Source of the DNA: Rhizobium anhuiense
GTDB taxonomy: Bacteria > Pseudomonadota > Alphaproteobacteria > Rhizobiales > Rhizobiaceae
Length of the DNA stretch: 64,000 bases
Reading direction: 5' to 3'
NCBI RefSeq assembly: GCF_003985145.1
Contig: NZ_ML133525.1
Span: 186,001 to 250,000 of the forward strand
This document shows positions 43,044 through 52,477 of this stretch, in pieces. Every line of letters begins with the position of its first letter. The first letter of the stretch is position 1. The position numbers and the translations under genes were made by a program. The notes beneath the pieces were generated by a model. It made no database searches and had not been told where the DNA came from. It was given only the letters and a program-made list of their open reading frames with translations.

Positions 43044-44776
43044 GCGAACAGATCTTCGTCGTTTTCGGCTTTGGCGGTCTCGGTGGGGGCGGGGGCGGGA
43101 GCGCTGTCCGCGGCCGCCGGGATGATGTCGCGATGAATGCTGCGCTCCTGGACCATCGTGTAGTGCTTGAAGATCGTGCGGTCGAGCGGCGCGATCGTCT
43201 CGGCGAGATCCGAGATATCTTCGATATCGCTGCCGGCGATGCCTTCGAGCAGATCGGCGCAGCGGCCAAGGACTTCGCCGAGATCATGCTGGAAATCGAG
43301 CTTGCCGATCAGCAGGCTGATCTTCGTGGCGACCTCGCGGCCGTTCTCGGCGAGCACTTTCAGTTCATCTTCCATCACGTTGGCTGCGGAGCGGATGTTG
43401 CCGACGGCTGACGTCAGGCTCTCCCCGAGGTTGCCGGCCCCGGCGCCGGCAGCGGGGGCGACGCGTCCGGCTGCGGCTTCGAGCGCCGGCAGGCCGTTGA
43501 CGATGGCGTCGGCGGAATCGTCGAGCTTGCCGGCGAAGATGCGCAGCTCGGCGGTGACGACGTTGATCGACTTGCCTTCCTCGCCGAGACGGCTACAGCG
43601 CAGGTTGGTATTCAAGGCCATATAATGGATGTCGGTCTTGACGGCGCGGATATTTGCGATGGCTTCGGAGAGCTTGGCGGCCGTGCCGATCGTCGACTGG
43701 CTCACCTGGTCGGCCTGGCGGCTTGCCGTGTCGACCTGCTTGACGATTTCGTGAGCGGCCGAAACGCTGGATTCGAGCGCGCGCATGAAGTTGCCGCCGG
43801 CTTCGCCGCTCTGCCCGCTCATCTGATCGCGAAGCTTGAGGATCTCCCGCATGTCGTGGCCGAAACTCGCGATCGTCTTGACGACATTCTCTGAATCCCG
43901 CTGGAAATTGGCGCACATGTCGCGCATCTGCGCTGCGGTTAGATGGTGAATGACGTTCTGAAGGCGCTGGCGGGCGCCGGCGTCGAGCCTTGCGCCATCC
44001 TCGCCGGCAAAGAAATCGTCGAGCGACGAAAATGTGGCCTGCACATGCTCGATGCGCTGGCGGGTAATGTCGCCGATCTGCAGGGCAGACAGCGTCGAGC
44101 CGACCTTGCTCTGGACATCGCGGGCAATCGCGCCGACCTCGCGGGCGATGACGCCGAGATCCTTGCGGTGTGCGGCGATCTTGGCGGCATCATCGCGCAG
44201 GGCTGCGGCGACGGCCGGAACGGTCTCGGCATAACCCTTGGAAACGCTGGCGCCAAAGGAGGCGGCGAGCTTGACCTCCTTGTCGAGGCTATCGAGATGC
44301 GTGGCGAAACGGTTGACTTCGTCGGTGCCGGAATAGATGCGTTCGAGGATCTCCTGGGCGAAGCCGGCGAATTCGGCAAGGCCGGCACCGGTGATCTTCA
44401 CGGTCACGGCGAAGGTTCTGAGATAACGCATCGTCTCCTGCATGTCGGAAACGTGCTTGCGCAGTTCCCTGCCGGTATGCGCCAGCGAGACCAACGCCTG
44501 CTGACGGTTTTCCTCGGTGACGGGCAACGCCTTCAGGCTCTCCACCGTGGCGCGGAGATCGGCGGTGGTATCGCTGGCTTCCTTGTTGTCGAGCGCCGTG
44601 GTCACACTCTCAAGCGAGTTCAACAGGCGGTTGAGGACATCCATCACCGACAGCAGTACGGTGCCGCCTTCGAGAAAACGCTCCTCGACCTGGTTGCGGG
44701 CGGATTCCAAGGTCCGGCTGATGTCCCGCCCCGACGAGTAGGCTGCAGCGTTCGGCGATACCAGAGCGTGTGCCAA
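43028..44776 (-). CDS. Soluble MCP-like signalling protein, divergent from che operon
   Basis: A 582-residue, almost wholly helical protein without membrane segments or HAMP. Around residues 385-440 it has DIHYMALNTNLRCSRLGEEG followed by KSINVVTAELRIFAGKL, which aligns with the chemoreceptor hairpin tip ([20 protein letters not shown] and [13 protein letters not shown]) in register but with several interface positions changed. The C-terminus is acidic (DEDLFADALF) after an Ala/Pro linker. It is transcribed away from the che operon across 341 bp. Best read as a cytoplasmic receptor-like or array-associated protein; whether it binds CheA/CheW is unknown. Confidence 0.75.
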   Translation of the reverse strand: MAHALVSPNAAAYSSGRDISRTLESARNQVEERFLEGGTVLLSVMDVLNRLLNSLESVTTALDNKEASDTTADLRATVESLKALPVTEENRQQALVSLAHTGRELRKHVSDMQETMRYLRTFAVTVKITGAGLAEFAGFAQEILERIYSGTDEVNRFATHLDSLDKEVKLAASFGASVSKGYAETVPAVAAALRDDAAKIAAHRKDLGVIAREVGAIARDVQSKVGSTLSALQIGDITRQRIEHVQATFSSLDDFFAGEDGARLDAGARQRLQNVIHHLTAAQMRDMCANFQRDSENVVKTIASFGHDMREILKLRDQMSGQSGEAGGNFMRALESSVSAAHEIVKQVDTASRQADQVSQSTIGTAAKLSEAIANIRAVKTDIHYMALNTNLRCSRLGEEGKSINVVTAELRIFAGKLDDSADAIVNGLPALEAAAGRVAPAAGAGAGNLGESLTSAVGNIRSAANVMEDELKVLAENGREVATKISLLIGKLDFQHDLGEVLGRCADLLEGIAGSDIEDISDLAETIAPLDRTIFKHYTMVQERSIHRDIIPAAADSAPAPAPTETAKAENDEDLFADALF

Positions 44777-45117
44777 TTTTATACCTTTTCTTAAAATACA
44801 GGCAATTCGATTCTATTTTTACGGGCAGGATGGAAACGTCCGGTAAACGCGCCGGACTCGCCAGCGTTGTGATTAACGAAAGATGTCGATGCGACCCAGG
44901 GCAAAGTGTCAGGGCCGAGAAATGCAATTTAACACACTGTTTTTACTTTATTTATTTCTAATTTTTGAGAAAAAAATACAACTTATCTCGGATGAGAATT
45001 GGGAGTCTCGGGACTCGTTATACGGCAGTTTCCTACAACCGCTGTTTACCCCGCATTAACGCTGCCATGAGAGTCCTTTTAGGGTCATCAAGTATTTCTC
45101 TGGCCCAGGAGGCGGCA
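44777..45117. promoter_or_regulatory. Divergent control region of the chemosensory cluster
   Basis: This 341-bp gap is strikingly AT-rich (stretches such as TTTACTTTATTTATTTCTAAT near 44941) compared with the flanking genes and separates the MCP-like gene from the STAS-cheY-cheA operon. It must hold both promoters. A GAGTC/GACTC dyad lies near 45005-45015. The ATG codons at 44994 and 45067 are in frame with the STAS gene but lack ribosome binding sites. Confidence 0.55.
45107..45112 (+). promoter_or_regulatory. Ribosome binding site for a TTG start of the STAS gene
   Basis: AGGAGG with 5-base spacing to TTG at 45118. It decides the start against in-frame ATG codons upstream, which would add a segment without family similarity. 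Confidence 0.72.
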
Positions 45118-45447
45118 TTGGATACTCCGAAGCAATATTACGAATCTATAAATTTGCCGGATGTGCTCAGCATTCGCAACGTTTCAGAACTATATTCCAA
45201 GCTTACTGATGAATTTCATAGTCGTGATTCAATCATCATCAGCATTCCGGAAGGCGCGGAAGCGGATCTGAGTTTCGTTCAACTCATCGAATCCTCGCGC
45301 TGCCAAGCAAAATCCCAAGGAAAGACGTTCAAACTTTCTTCGCCGGCCAGTGGTTCGGTCCTGAAGGTACTTGAGCGCGCCGGTTTCATCGAATCTTTCG
45401 ATCAAGAAGATGCAAATTTCTGGTTGCATAAAGAGGTAACGTTATGA
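45118..45447 (+). CDS. STAS-domain protein of the chemosensory operon
   Basis: A 109-residue single STAS domain: LPDVLSIRNVSELYSKLTDE, a central ADLSFVQLIESSRCQAKSQG and SVLKVLERAGFIESF. The position of the usual phosphorylatable Ser (D-S/T-S/A-G) reads ADLSFVQL, so a Ser is available. Its TGA overlaps the cheY ATG. It may bind CheA or receptor proteins, as small accessory proteins do in other rhizobial che operons, but that is inference. Lower GC than the genes around it. Confidence 0.8.
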   Translation: MDTPKQYYESINLPDVLSIRNVSELYSKLTDEFHSRDSIIISIPEGAEADLSFVQLIESSRCQAKSQGKTFKLSSPASGSVLKVLERAGFIESFDQEDANFWLHKEVTL

Positions 45448-45812
45448 GTGCAAATATCCTGACCGTCGACGATTCCGCCAGCATTCGTCTGACTACCAAG
45501 GTCACGCTGACCAATGCCGGCTATAGCGTCACCGAGGCAGTCAACGGGGCAGAGGGCCTCGCGACGGCTAAGGGCAGCACCTTCGATCTGATTGTGACCG
45601 ATCTCAACATGCCTGTCATGGACGGGCTGACGATGATCGAGGAGCTGCGCAAGCTGCCGGCGCAGGCCGGCGTTCCGATCATCTTCCTGACGACGGAATC
45701 GGATGCCGATCTCAAGGCGCGTGCCAAGGCCGCCGGCGCCACCGGCTGGCTGACCAAGCCGTTCGACCCCGAAAGTCTGGTGAAAATCGTGAAAAAGGTT
45801 CTCGGACGATGA
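45444..45812 (+). CDS. cheY: CheY response regulator
   Basis: A 122-residue single receiver domain: acidic pair in LTVDDSAS (Asp9-Asp10), phospho-acceptor Asp53 in VTDLNMPVMDG, conserved Thr in FLTTES and Lys in WLTKPFDPES. It overlaps the STAS stop and its own stop overlaps the cheA ATG. It is the only CheY in this cluster, so it may serve either as output or as a phosphate sink for CheA. Confidence 0.93.
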   Translation: MSANILTVDDSASIRLTTKVTLTNAGYSVTEAVNGAEGLATAKGSTFDLIVTDLNMPVMDGLTMIEELRKLPAQAGVPIIFLTTESDADLKARAKAAGATGWLTKPFDPESLVKIVKKVLGR

Positions 45813-47866
45813 GCACGATCGATCCTGTCGCCGTATTCCGCATGGAGGCCGCCGAATGCCTCGAAGCGATCGAGGCCGGTCTTCTCGACCTGACCCACCA
45901 ACTCGACAACAGGGATCTCGTCGACGCCGTGTTCCGCGGGCTCCACACCCTCAAGGGCTCCGGCGCGATGTTCGGTTTCGAGGCGCTCGCCGCCTTCACC
46001 CATCATTGCGAAACAGCCTTCGACCGCGTCCGCAAGGGTGAGGTCGCAGCGACCAGCGAACTCGTCGCCGCCGTTCTCGCCGCCCAGGACCATATGCGCG
46101 CCCTGGTCGACCAGCCGGACGCCGATCACGGCGATACCGGACATAAGCTTCTGGCGCAGCTGCAGGCCGCCGTCGGCGGCAAGGCGCCAGCGGTAGCTGC
46201 CCCTGTGGTCGCCGTTCCTCCACCCGTGGCCGTACGCGAGGCATCGGCGAAGAGGAAGAACAGCTGGCGCATTCGCTTCAGCCTGCCCGCCAATTCGATG
46301 GCCAACGGCACCAATCCGCTCGGCCTGCTGGACGAGCTGCGCGATCTCGGCGAATGCACCGTGCGCGCCAATAGCTCGGCTATTCCGCCGCTCGACGAGC
46401 TCACTCCGACGGAACTCCATATCTCCTGGGACGTGACGCTGGTGAGTGACCAGGACCGTTCGGCGATCGACGACGTCTTCATCTTCGTACTCGATGATAT
46501 GGAACTCAGCGTCGAGGAAATCGACGCGCCGGCAGCGGCAACGGTCGCGGCCATCGAGGAAAAGACAGCAGCTGCAACTGCCGCCGCGGCGTCGACGGCG
46601 CCCGCTCCGCCGGCCGCCGTTCCGGAATTCCGTCCTGTCGAGGCGGTTCCGGCCAAGCGCGAGGCGCCCGTTGCCGTCAGCCAGGCCAAGGCGGCCGAGA
46701 ACGTCCGCGTTCCGGCCGAACGTCTCGACGAGCTGATGGACCGCGTCGGCGAGCTCGTCATTGCGCAATCGCGCCTCAGCCAGCTCGCCAGCGCCAGCAC
46801 CGATATCGCGCTGCGCTCCGTCTCTGAAGAAATCGAACGCCTCTCCGGCGAATTGCGCGACACGATGATGGTGCTGCGCATGGTGCCGGTCGCCACCCTC
46901 TTCTCTCGCTTCCGCCGCCTCGTCCACGATCTCGCCCGCGAGACCGGCAAGGTGATCGAGCTGGTGACGGAGGGCGAGAGCACCGAAGTCGACAAGACGG
47001 TCATCGAGCGCCTGGCCGATCCGCTGGTGCATCTGGTGCGCAACTCGATCGACCACGGCCTCGAAACGCCGGCCGATCGACTTGCCTCCGGCAAGACCGA
47101 AGCCGGCACGGTGACGCTTTCGGCCCGCCAGGCCGGTGGCGAGGTGATCATCTCGATCAAGGACGACGGCCGCGGCATCAATCGTGACCGGGTTCGCGCC
47201 AAGGCGGAATCTTCCGGCCTCATCCACCCCGGGCAGCCGCTTTCCGACTCCGAGCTGCTGCAACTGATCTTCGCCCCCGGCTTCTCGACAGCCGCGGCGA
47301 TCACCAATCTGTCCGGCCGCGGGGTCGGCATGGACGTGGTCAAAAAGACGGTCGAAGCGCTTCGCGGCGCAATCGACATCGTCAGTGTGCCCGGACAGGG
47401 TTCGGAAGTGTCGCTGCGCATCCCGCTGACGCTTGCCATCATCGATGGCCTGCTGGTGCGGGTCGGTTCCGGCCGCTACGTCATCCCGCTCTCGGCGGTC
47501 GAGGAATGCCTCGAACTGTCGCTCGAGGAAGATCTCCGTTCGCGCGGCCGCAGCTTCATCTCACTGCGCGACAGCCTGGTGCCGTTCCTGCGCCTGCGCG
47601 ATCTCTTCCGCACCGGCACCAAGCCCGACGTGCACCAGAAGGTCGTCGTCATCTCGACCGGCACCGAGCGTGTCGGCCTCGTCGTCGACCAGATCATCGG
47701 CGACCACCAGACGGTCATCAAGTCGATGTCGAAACTGCACAATAACGTTGCGACCTTCTCGGGCGCCACCATTCTCGGCGACGGCAGCGTCGCTCTCATT
47801 CTCGACGTCGGGCACCTGGTTGCCGCGGGTCAGCAACAGGAGGCGCAATTGCGTGTAGCAGGATGA
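45809..47866 (+). CDS. cheA: Chemotaxis histidine kinase CheA
   Basis: A 685-residue kinase: P1 Hpt domain at about 5-110 with phospho-His46 (LHTLKGSG); a middle domain at about 155-240 (RIRFSLPANSMANGTNPLGL, VFIFVLDDMELSVEEI) of the type found in many proteobacterial CheA in place of classical P2; an Ala/Pro linker; P3 dimerisation at about 300-365; P4 ATPase with N-box HLVRNSIDHGLE, DDGRGIN and GRGVGMDVVKK; and CheW-like P5 at about 540-675. It phosphorylates CheY and CheB in response to receptors. It overlaps both neighbours by four bases. Confidence 0.95.
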   Translation: MSTIDPVAVFRMEAAECLEAIEAGLLDLTHQLDNRDLVDAVFRGLHTLKGSGAMFGFEALAAFTHHCETAFDRVRKGEVAATSELVAAVLAAQDHMRALVDQPDADHGDTGHKLLAQLQAAVGGKAPAVAAPVVAVPPPVAVREASAKRKNSWRIRFSLPANSMANGTNPLGLLDELRDLGECTVRANSSAIPPLDELTPTELHISWDVTLVSDQDRSAIDDVFIFVLDDMELSVEEIDAPAAATVAAIEEKTAAATAAAASTAPAPPAAVPEFRPVEAVPAKREAPVAVSQAKAAENVRVPAERLDELMDRVGELVIAQSRLSQLASASTDIALRSVSEEIERLSGELRDTMMVLRMVPVATLFSRFRRLVHDLARETGKVIELVTEGESTEVDKTVIERLADPLVHLVRNSIDHGLETPADRLASGKTEAGTVTLSARQAGGEVIISIKDDGRGINRDRVRAKAESSGLIHPGQPLSDSELLQLIFAPGFSTAAAITNLSGRGVGMDVVKKTVEALRGAIDIVSVPGQGSEVSLRIPLTLAIIDGLLVRVGSGRYVIPLSAVEECLELSLEEDLRSRGRSFISLRDSLVPFLRLRDLFRTGTKPDVHQKVVVISTGTERVGLVVDQIIGDHQTVIKSMSKLHNNVATFSGATILGDGSVALILDVGHLVAAGQQQEAQLRVAG

Positions 47867-48372
47867 GTGCAACAGCAGCAGCCGAACGATTTGACAATCA
47901 CTGGAGCTATGCCGAGGAAGTGGAGGTCCTGACCTTCGATCTCAACGGCGAAACCTTCGCGCTGGAAGCGGTCATCGTCCAGGAAATCCTGGACCTGCTC
48001 CCTGAAACAGCGGTACCGGGCAGCCAGCCCTTCGTCGCCAGCGTCATCAACTTTCGCGGCAAGGTCATTCCGCTCGCCGATCTGCGCCTCGCCTTCGGGA
48101 TGGAAGCGGCAGAAGCGACGATCGACAGCCGCATTATCGTCATCGAGATCGATCTGCAGGGCGAGCAGACGCTCGTCGGCCTCAGAACCGACAAGGTGAA
48201 CGAAGTGACGACGCTTGCAAAGACCGCGAGCGAGGCACCACCGAGCGTCGGCATGCGCTGGCGCGCCGACTACATCAACTGCCTCGTGAAGAGGGGCGGA
48301 GAATTCATCATTCTCCCTAATCTGCAGGCGATTTTCTCATCGAGGCACGATGCGGCGGGAGCCGTTAATTGA
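47863..48372 (+). CDS. cheW: CheW coupling protein 1
   Basis: A 169-residue CheW domain (LTFDLNGETFALEAVIVQEI, NFRGKVIPLADLRLAFGM, LRTDKVNEV) linking receptors to CheA. Its ATG overlaps the cheA stop. The first of two cheW genes; the second at 54280 is only distantly similar, so they may favour different partners. Confidence 0.92.
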   Translation: MSATAAAERFDNHWSYAEEVEVLTFDLNGETFALEAVIVQEILDLLPETAVPGSQPFVASVINFRGKVIPLADLRLAFGMEAAEATIDSRIIVIEIDLQGEQTLVGLRTDKVNEVTTLAKTASEAPPSVGMRWRADYINCLVKRGGEFIILPNLQAIFSSRHDAAGAVN

Positions 48373-48403
48373 CGCCGGATGAATTCAACGAGGGGTTTGG
48401 ACC

Positions 48404-50113
48404 ATGCGACTGACAATCAAGACGAAACTGGTGACCGCGTTCACCTTCATCATTCTGATGCTCATGGGCACCGCCGCTTACGGTGTCCTCAGCCTTGGAT
48501 CGCTGAACGATACGATCGATAAGCTTCTCTCCGGCCCGGCAGCCCGCCTCGATCTCGCGCAGCAGATCAACATCGCCCAGCTCGAGGCCATCCGCCAGCA
48601 GAAGAACCTGCTCACCGCCCGGACCGCGGACGAGTCGGCCGGGGCAATCGCCAAGGGCAACCAGGCCCGCAAGGAATTCGCCGACGCCTTCAGCCATGTG
48701 CTGGCGCTGGCAACGGAAGAGGGCAAAGTGCGCTGGGCACGCATCGCCGAGCTGTCCAAGACCTTCAATGCGGCCGACGATCAGATCCGCGAATATGTGA
48801 AGGCCGGCAATGCTGAAGGCGCAAATGCCATCTCCGTCTCGACGGCCCGGGCCGCTGCCAACGACATCGACTCGACACTCAGCGAAATCCTGGCACTTGA
48901 AAAGCAGCGTATGAAGGCTGCCGATGACGGCGCCGAAGCGCAGTACACGACGACCCGCACGACGATGATGGCGGTCGCCGCCGTCGCGCTGCTGATCGCT
49001 GCTCTCACCGCCTTCTGGATCGCCAGCACGATCAGCAAGGGACTCAGCCGCGCCAACACCGTGGTTCGCGAGGTGTCGGAAGGCGATCTGACGAAGATGG
49101 CCGATATCACCAGCCATGACGAAATCGGCGAGCTTCTGGGTAATGTCAATACGATGATCGAACGCCTGCGCGGCGTCGTCGCCGACGCATTGTCGGCTGC
49201 CGACAACGTCTCTTCCGGCAGCCAGGAACTTTCGGCGAGCTCGGAACAGGTCTCGCAGGGCGCCACCGAACAGGCGGCGTCGGCTGAAGAGGCGTCGGCC
49301 TCGATGGAGCAGATGGCCGCCAACATCAAGCAGAACGCCGACAACGCCGCCCAGACGGAAAAGATTGCCCGCCAGTCGGCCAAGGACGCGGAAGCCAGCG
49401 GTGAAGCGGTGACGCGTGCCGTCGACGCCATGCGCACGATCGCTCAGAAGATTGGTATCGTCCAGGAGATCGCCCGCCAGACCGATCTCTTGGCTCTGAA
49501 CGCGGCTGTGGAAGCAGCACGTGCCGGCGAACACGGCAAGGGTTTTGCGGTCGTCGCCTCCGAGGTTCGCAAACTCGCCGAACGCAGCCAGTCGGCCGCC
49601 GCCGAAATCAGCTCGATGTCGAGCGATACGGTCAAGGCCGCCGCCGATGCTGGCGACATGCTTGGCCGGCTGGTGCCCGACATCCGCAAGACGGCCGAGC
49701 TGGTCTCCGAGATCAGTGCAGCCTGCCGCGAACAGGATATCGGCGCTTCGCAGATCAATGAGGCGATCCAGCAACTCGACAAGGTGACGCAGCAGAATGC
49801 CGGCGCCTCCGAGCAGATGTCGGCGACCTCCGAGGAGCTCGCCTCTCAGGCGGAAGAACTGCAGGCCTCGATCGCCTTCTTCAAGGTCGATACAGCGGGC
49901 AGTGCGCGGCCCGGCGCCCAGAAGGCACAGCCAAAAACCTCGGCCAAGGCGGTCAAAGCCCCGGCCGCTGTCCGCAGAACCGCCCCGCAGGCCCATGGAC
50001 AGGGTCGCGGCCAGACGGTTTCGGCTCAGCAGCAGCGTCTCAAGGGCTTTGCTCTCGACATGTCGATGGGCGGTCCAGACGCCAGCGACGACGATTTTAG
50101 GGAGAGCGCATAA
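48404..50113 (+). CDS. Methyl-accepting chemotaxis protein, one HAMP module
   Basis: A 569-residue transmembrane receptor. TM1 at about 8-30, a helical periplasmic sensor (4HB-like) at about 31-186, TM2 at about 188-210, one HAMP at about 211-263 ([18 protein letters not shown]), then the signalling domain with tip [20 protein letters not shown] at about 360-385. The tail ends in [12 protein letters not shown] and DFRESA, shared with the next two receptors. No Trp-containing CheR-docking pentapeptide is present. AGGGGTTTGGACC precedes the ATG. Confidence 0.94.
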   Translation: MRLTIKTKLVTAFTFIILMLMGTAAYGVLSLGSLNDTIDKLLSGPAARLDLAQQINIAQLEAIRQQKNLLTARTADESAGAIAKGNQARKEFADAFSHVLALATEEGKVRWARIAELSKTFNAADDQIREYVKAGNAEGANAISVSTARAAANDIDSTLSEILALEKQRMKAADDGAEAQYTTTRTTMMAVAAVALLIAALTAFWIASTISKGLSRANTVVREVSEGDLTKMADITSHDEIGELLGNVNTMIERLRGVVADALSAADNVSSGSQELSASSEQVSQGATEQAASAEEASASMEQMAANIKQNADNAAQTEKIARQSAKDAEASGEAVTRAVDAMRTIAQKIGIVQEIARQTDLLALNAAVEAARAGEHGKGFAVVASEVRKLAERSQSAAAEISSMSSDTVKAAADAGDMLGRLVPDIRKTAELVSEISAACREQDIGASQINEAIQQLDKVTQQNAGASEQMSATSEELASQAEELQASIAFFKVDTAGSARPGAQKAQPKTSAKAVKAPAAVRRTAPQAHGQGRGQTVSAQQQRLKGFALDMSMGGPDASDDDFRESA

Positions 50114-50334
50114 GCGCTCCTGCCCTCAATGTGATCCCTCGGGCTGCTCCGGCGGCCCGAGGAGGGAATATCCCCCAACGCATGTAGGCGTTGGCGCTGC
50201 GATGGAGATGTCCGGCTGCCGGGAAGTGAATGTAATCGCTTTTCCCCGTTTCAACACATCACTTCCAAGCTCGACGTCCCGCCAAGGGGACATGTCTCTC
50301 TCCATTCGTTTTGACCGCAAATCGGGGGTATCAC
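50114..50334. other. 221-bp spacer between receptors 1 and 2 with hairpins
   Basis: It contains GCTCGGGC-type dyads: CTCGGGCTGCTCCGGCGGCCCGAG (about 50137-50161) and CCAACGC/GCGTTGG (about 50175-50192), without T-runs. They may be mRNA stabilising or processing sites within the operon. A similar-sized spacer (52258-52477) precedes receptor 3. Confidence 0.4.
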
Positions 50335-52257
50335 ATGCGTTTCACCATTAAACTCAAACTGGGTCTTGCCTTCGGCATCATGACGCTGCTGCTGATCGGC
50401 ATCGCGGTTTATGGAAGCCTCAGCCTCGGCACTTTGAACGAGGCGAGCAGCAATATGATCGACGGCCCGATGCGCCGCCTGGAACTGGCGCTGAATGCCA
50501 ATGTCGCCGAAGTCAACGCCATCCGCGCTCAGAAGAACGCGCTGCTTTCCACGGATCCCGACGCGGCCGCCGCTTTCTACAAGGAAGCCGATCAGAACCT
50601 GCAGGCCATGTTCGATGCTGTTGACGCCGGTTTCGCCATCGCCACCGCTGAAGGCAAGCCTCATTGGGAAAAGCTGCGGACGGTCGGTGGGAAATTCCGT
50701 GAAAAATCCACTGAGTTGCAGCAACTTGACGCGAAGGGCGACAAATCAGGCGCGCTGGCGCTTTCACTCGGCGACCTTCGAGCGATGACCAATGACATGG
50801 GCGATGCAATCGCCGCCCTTACGGAGATCCAGCGCAAGGGCATGCAGGCAACCAACCACTCGAACACCGATCTTTATAATTCGACCAAGCTGATCCTCAC
50901 TGCTGCTTCCGGCATCGCCGTGCTCGTCGCACTCGCCGCCGCATTGTGGATCACGCTCGGAATCAACAACGGCTTGCGGAAGATCACGACCGTCGCAAAC
51001 GCCGTCGCAATCGGTGATCTCAACCAGAGGGTCGACGTCAAGACCAATGACGAGATCAAGGATCTCATCAACACGGTCAATACCATGACCGCCAATCTGC
51101 GCGCCACGGCAGCCCTTGCCGACCAGATCGCCATGGGCGACCTCAGCACCGACGCCAAGCCGCTTTCGGACAAGGATACGCTCGGCATCGCGATGCAGAG
51201 CATGATCTCCAACCTACGAACCACCGCCGGCATCGCCGATCAGATCGCAAACGGCGACCTGACGGTGTCTCCGAAGCCGCTCTCCGACAAGGATGCGCTG
51301 GGCCTCGCCCTGGAGCAGATGGTCGAGCGCCTGCGCGGCGTCGTCGCCGACGCAATCTCCGCGGCCGAGAACGTCTCGTCCGGCAGCCAGGAGCTTTCGG
51401 CAAGCTCCGAGCAGGTCTCGCAGGGTGCCACCGAACAGGCGGCTTCCGCCGAAGAGGCTTCCGCTTCGATGGAAGAGATGGCCTCCAACATCAAGCAGAA
51501 CGCCGACAACGCCGCCCAGACGGAAAAGATCGCCCGTCAGTCGGCCAAGGATGCGGAAGCCAGTGGTGAAGCCGTCTCCCGTGCCGTCGACGCCATGCGC
51601 ACGATCGCTCAGAAGATCGGCATCGTCCAGGAAATCGCCCGGCAGACCGATCTGCTGGCTTTGAACGCCGCAGTCGAAGCGGCGCGCGCCGGTGAACACG
51701 GCAAGGGATTTGCGGTCGTCGCCTCCGAGGTTCGCAAACTCGCCGAACGCAGCCAGTCGGCGGCCGCCGAAATCAGCGCCATGTCGAGCGATACCGTGAC
51801 AGCCGCCCAGGAAGCCGGCGAAATGCTCGGCCGGCTGGTGCCCGATATCCGCAAGACGGCCGAGTTGGTCTCCGAGATCAGCGCCGCCTGCCGCGAACAG
51901 GATATCGGGGCGGCCCAGATCAATGAAGCGATCCAACAGCTCGACAAGGTGACGCAGCAGAATGCTGGCGCTTCCGAGCAGATGTCGGCGACCTCCGAGG
52001 AGCTCGCCTCCCAGGCCGAAGAGCTGCAGACGTCGATCGCTTTCTTCAAGGTCGATACGGCCGGCAGTCGCCGTGACCGCGCCCCGGCGGCAAAACTCGC
52101 CGCCCGCAGCCGGGTTCAGGCGGCACCACGCAAACCGGGCGGCAAGACGCCGGCCAATACGGTCGCCGGCCAGCAGGCCCGCGTGAAAGGATTTGCCCTC
52201 GACATGTCGATGGGCGGTCCCGACATGGCCGATGACGAGTTTAGGGAGAGCGCATAG
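50335..52257 (+). CDS. Methyl-accepting chemotaxis protein, three HAMP-like modules
   Basis: A 640-residue receptor: TM1 at about 8-30, periplasmic 4HB-like sensor at about 31-186, TM2 at about 188-210, then three consecutive HAMP-like modules at about 211-335, recognisable by repeated cores [36 protein letters not shown] and [18 protein letters not shown]. The signalling domain (tip at about 435-460) is nearly identical to those of the two neighbours. Tail [21 protein letters not shown] at 50335 chosen because it opens TM1; GGGGGTATC precedes it. Confidence 0.93.
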   Translation: MRFTIKLKLGLAFGIMTLLLIGIAVYGSLSLGTLNEASSNMIDGPMRRLELALNANVAEVNAIRAQKNALLSTDPDAAAAFYKEADQNLQAMFDAVDAGFAIATAEGKPHWEKLRTVGGKFREKSTELQQLDAKGDKSGALALSLGDLRAMTNDMGDAIAALTEIQRKGMQATNHSNTDLYNSTKLILTAASGIAVLVALAAALWITLGINNGLRKITTVANAVAIGDLNQRVDVKTNDEIKDLINTVNTMTANLRATAALADQIAMGDLSTDAKPLSDKDTLGIAMQSMISNLRTTAGIADQIANGDLTVSPKPLSDKDALGLALEQMVERLRGVVADAISAAENVSSGSQELSASSEQVSQGATEQAASAEEASASMEEMASNIKQNADNAAQTEKIARQSAKDAEASGEAVSRAVDAMRTIAQKIGIVQEIARQTDLLALNAAVEAARAGEHGKGFAVVASEVRKLAERSQSAAAEISAMSSDTVTAAQEAGEMLGRLVPDIRKTAELVSEISAACREQDIGAAQINEAIQQLDKVTQQNAGASEQMSATSEELASQAEELQTSIAFFKVDTAGSRRDRAPAAKLAARSRVQAAPRKPGGKTPANTVAGQQARVKGFALDMSMGGPDMADDEFRESA

Positions 52258-52477
52258 CGCTCCCTTGGAGAAAGCGCATAGGTGCTCTCTCCGTTTGCAA
52301 CTGTCGTGGGCCAGCCAACATGGCCCGCGACGCAGGCTTCCGGTGCTCGAGGGGATAGGCACGGAACCTATTCATTTCTTTCCGTTGGATGCTTTTGCCT
52401 GATGGAATTTCTTTGCTGCATGACGCCGCGCCACCTGGACCATATTTATTGCTTCGCTCTCTGAGAGGAATATTGAG

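Noticed and set aside
45521..47263. A 580-codon minus-strand frame opposite cheA
   Set aside because: Antisense shadow; cheA domains are complete on the other strand.
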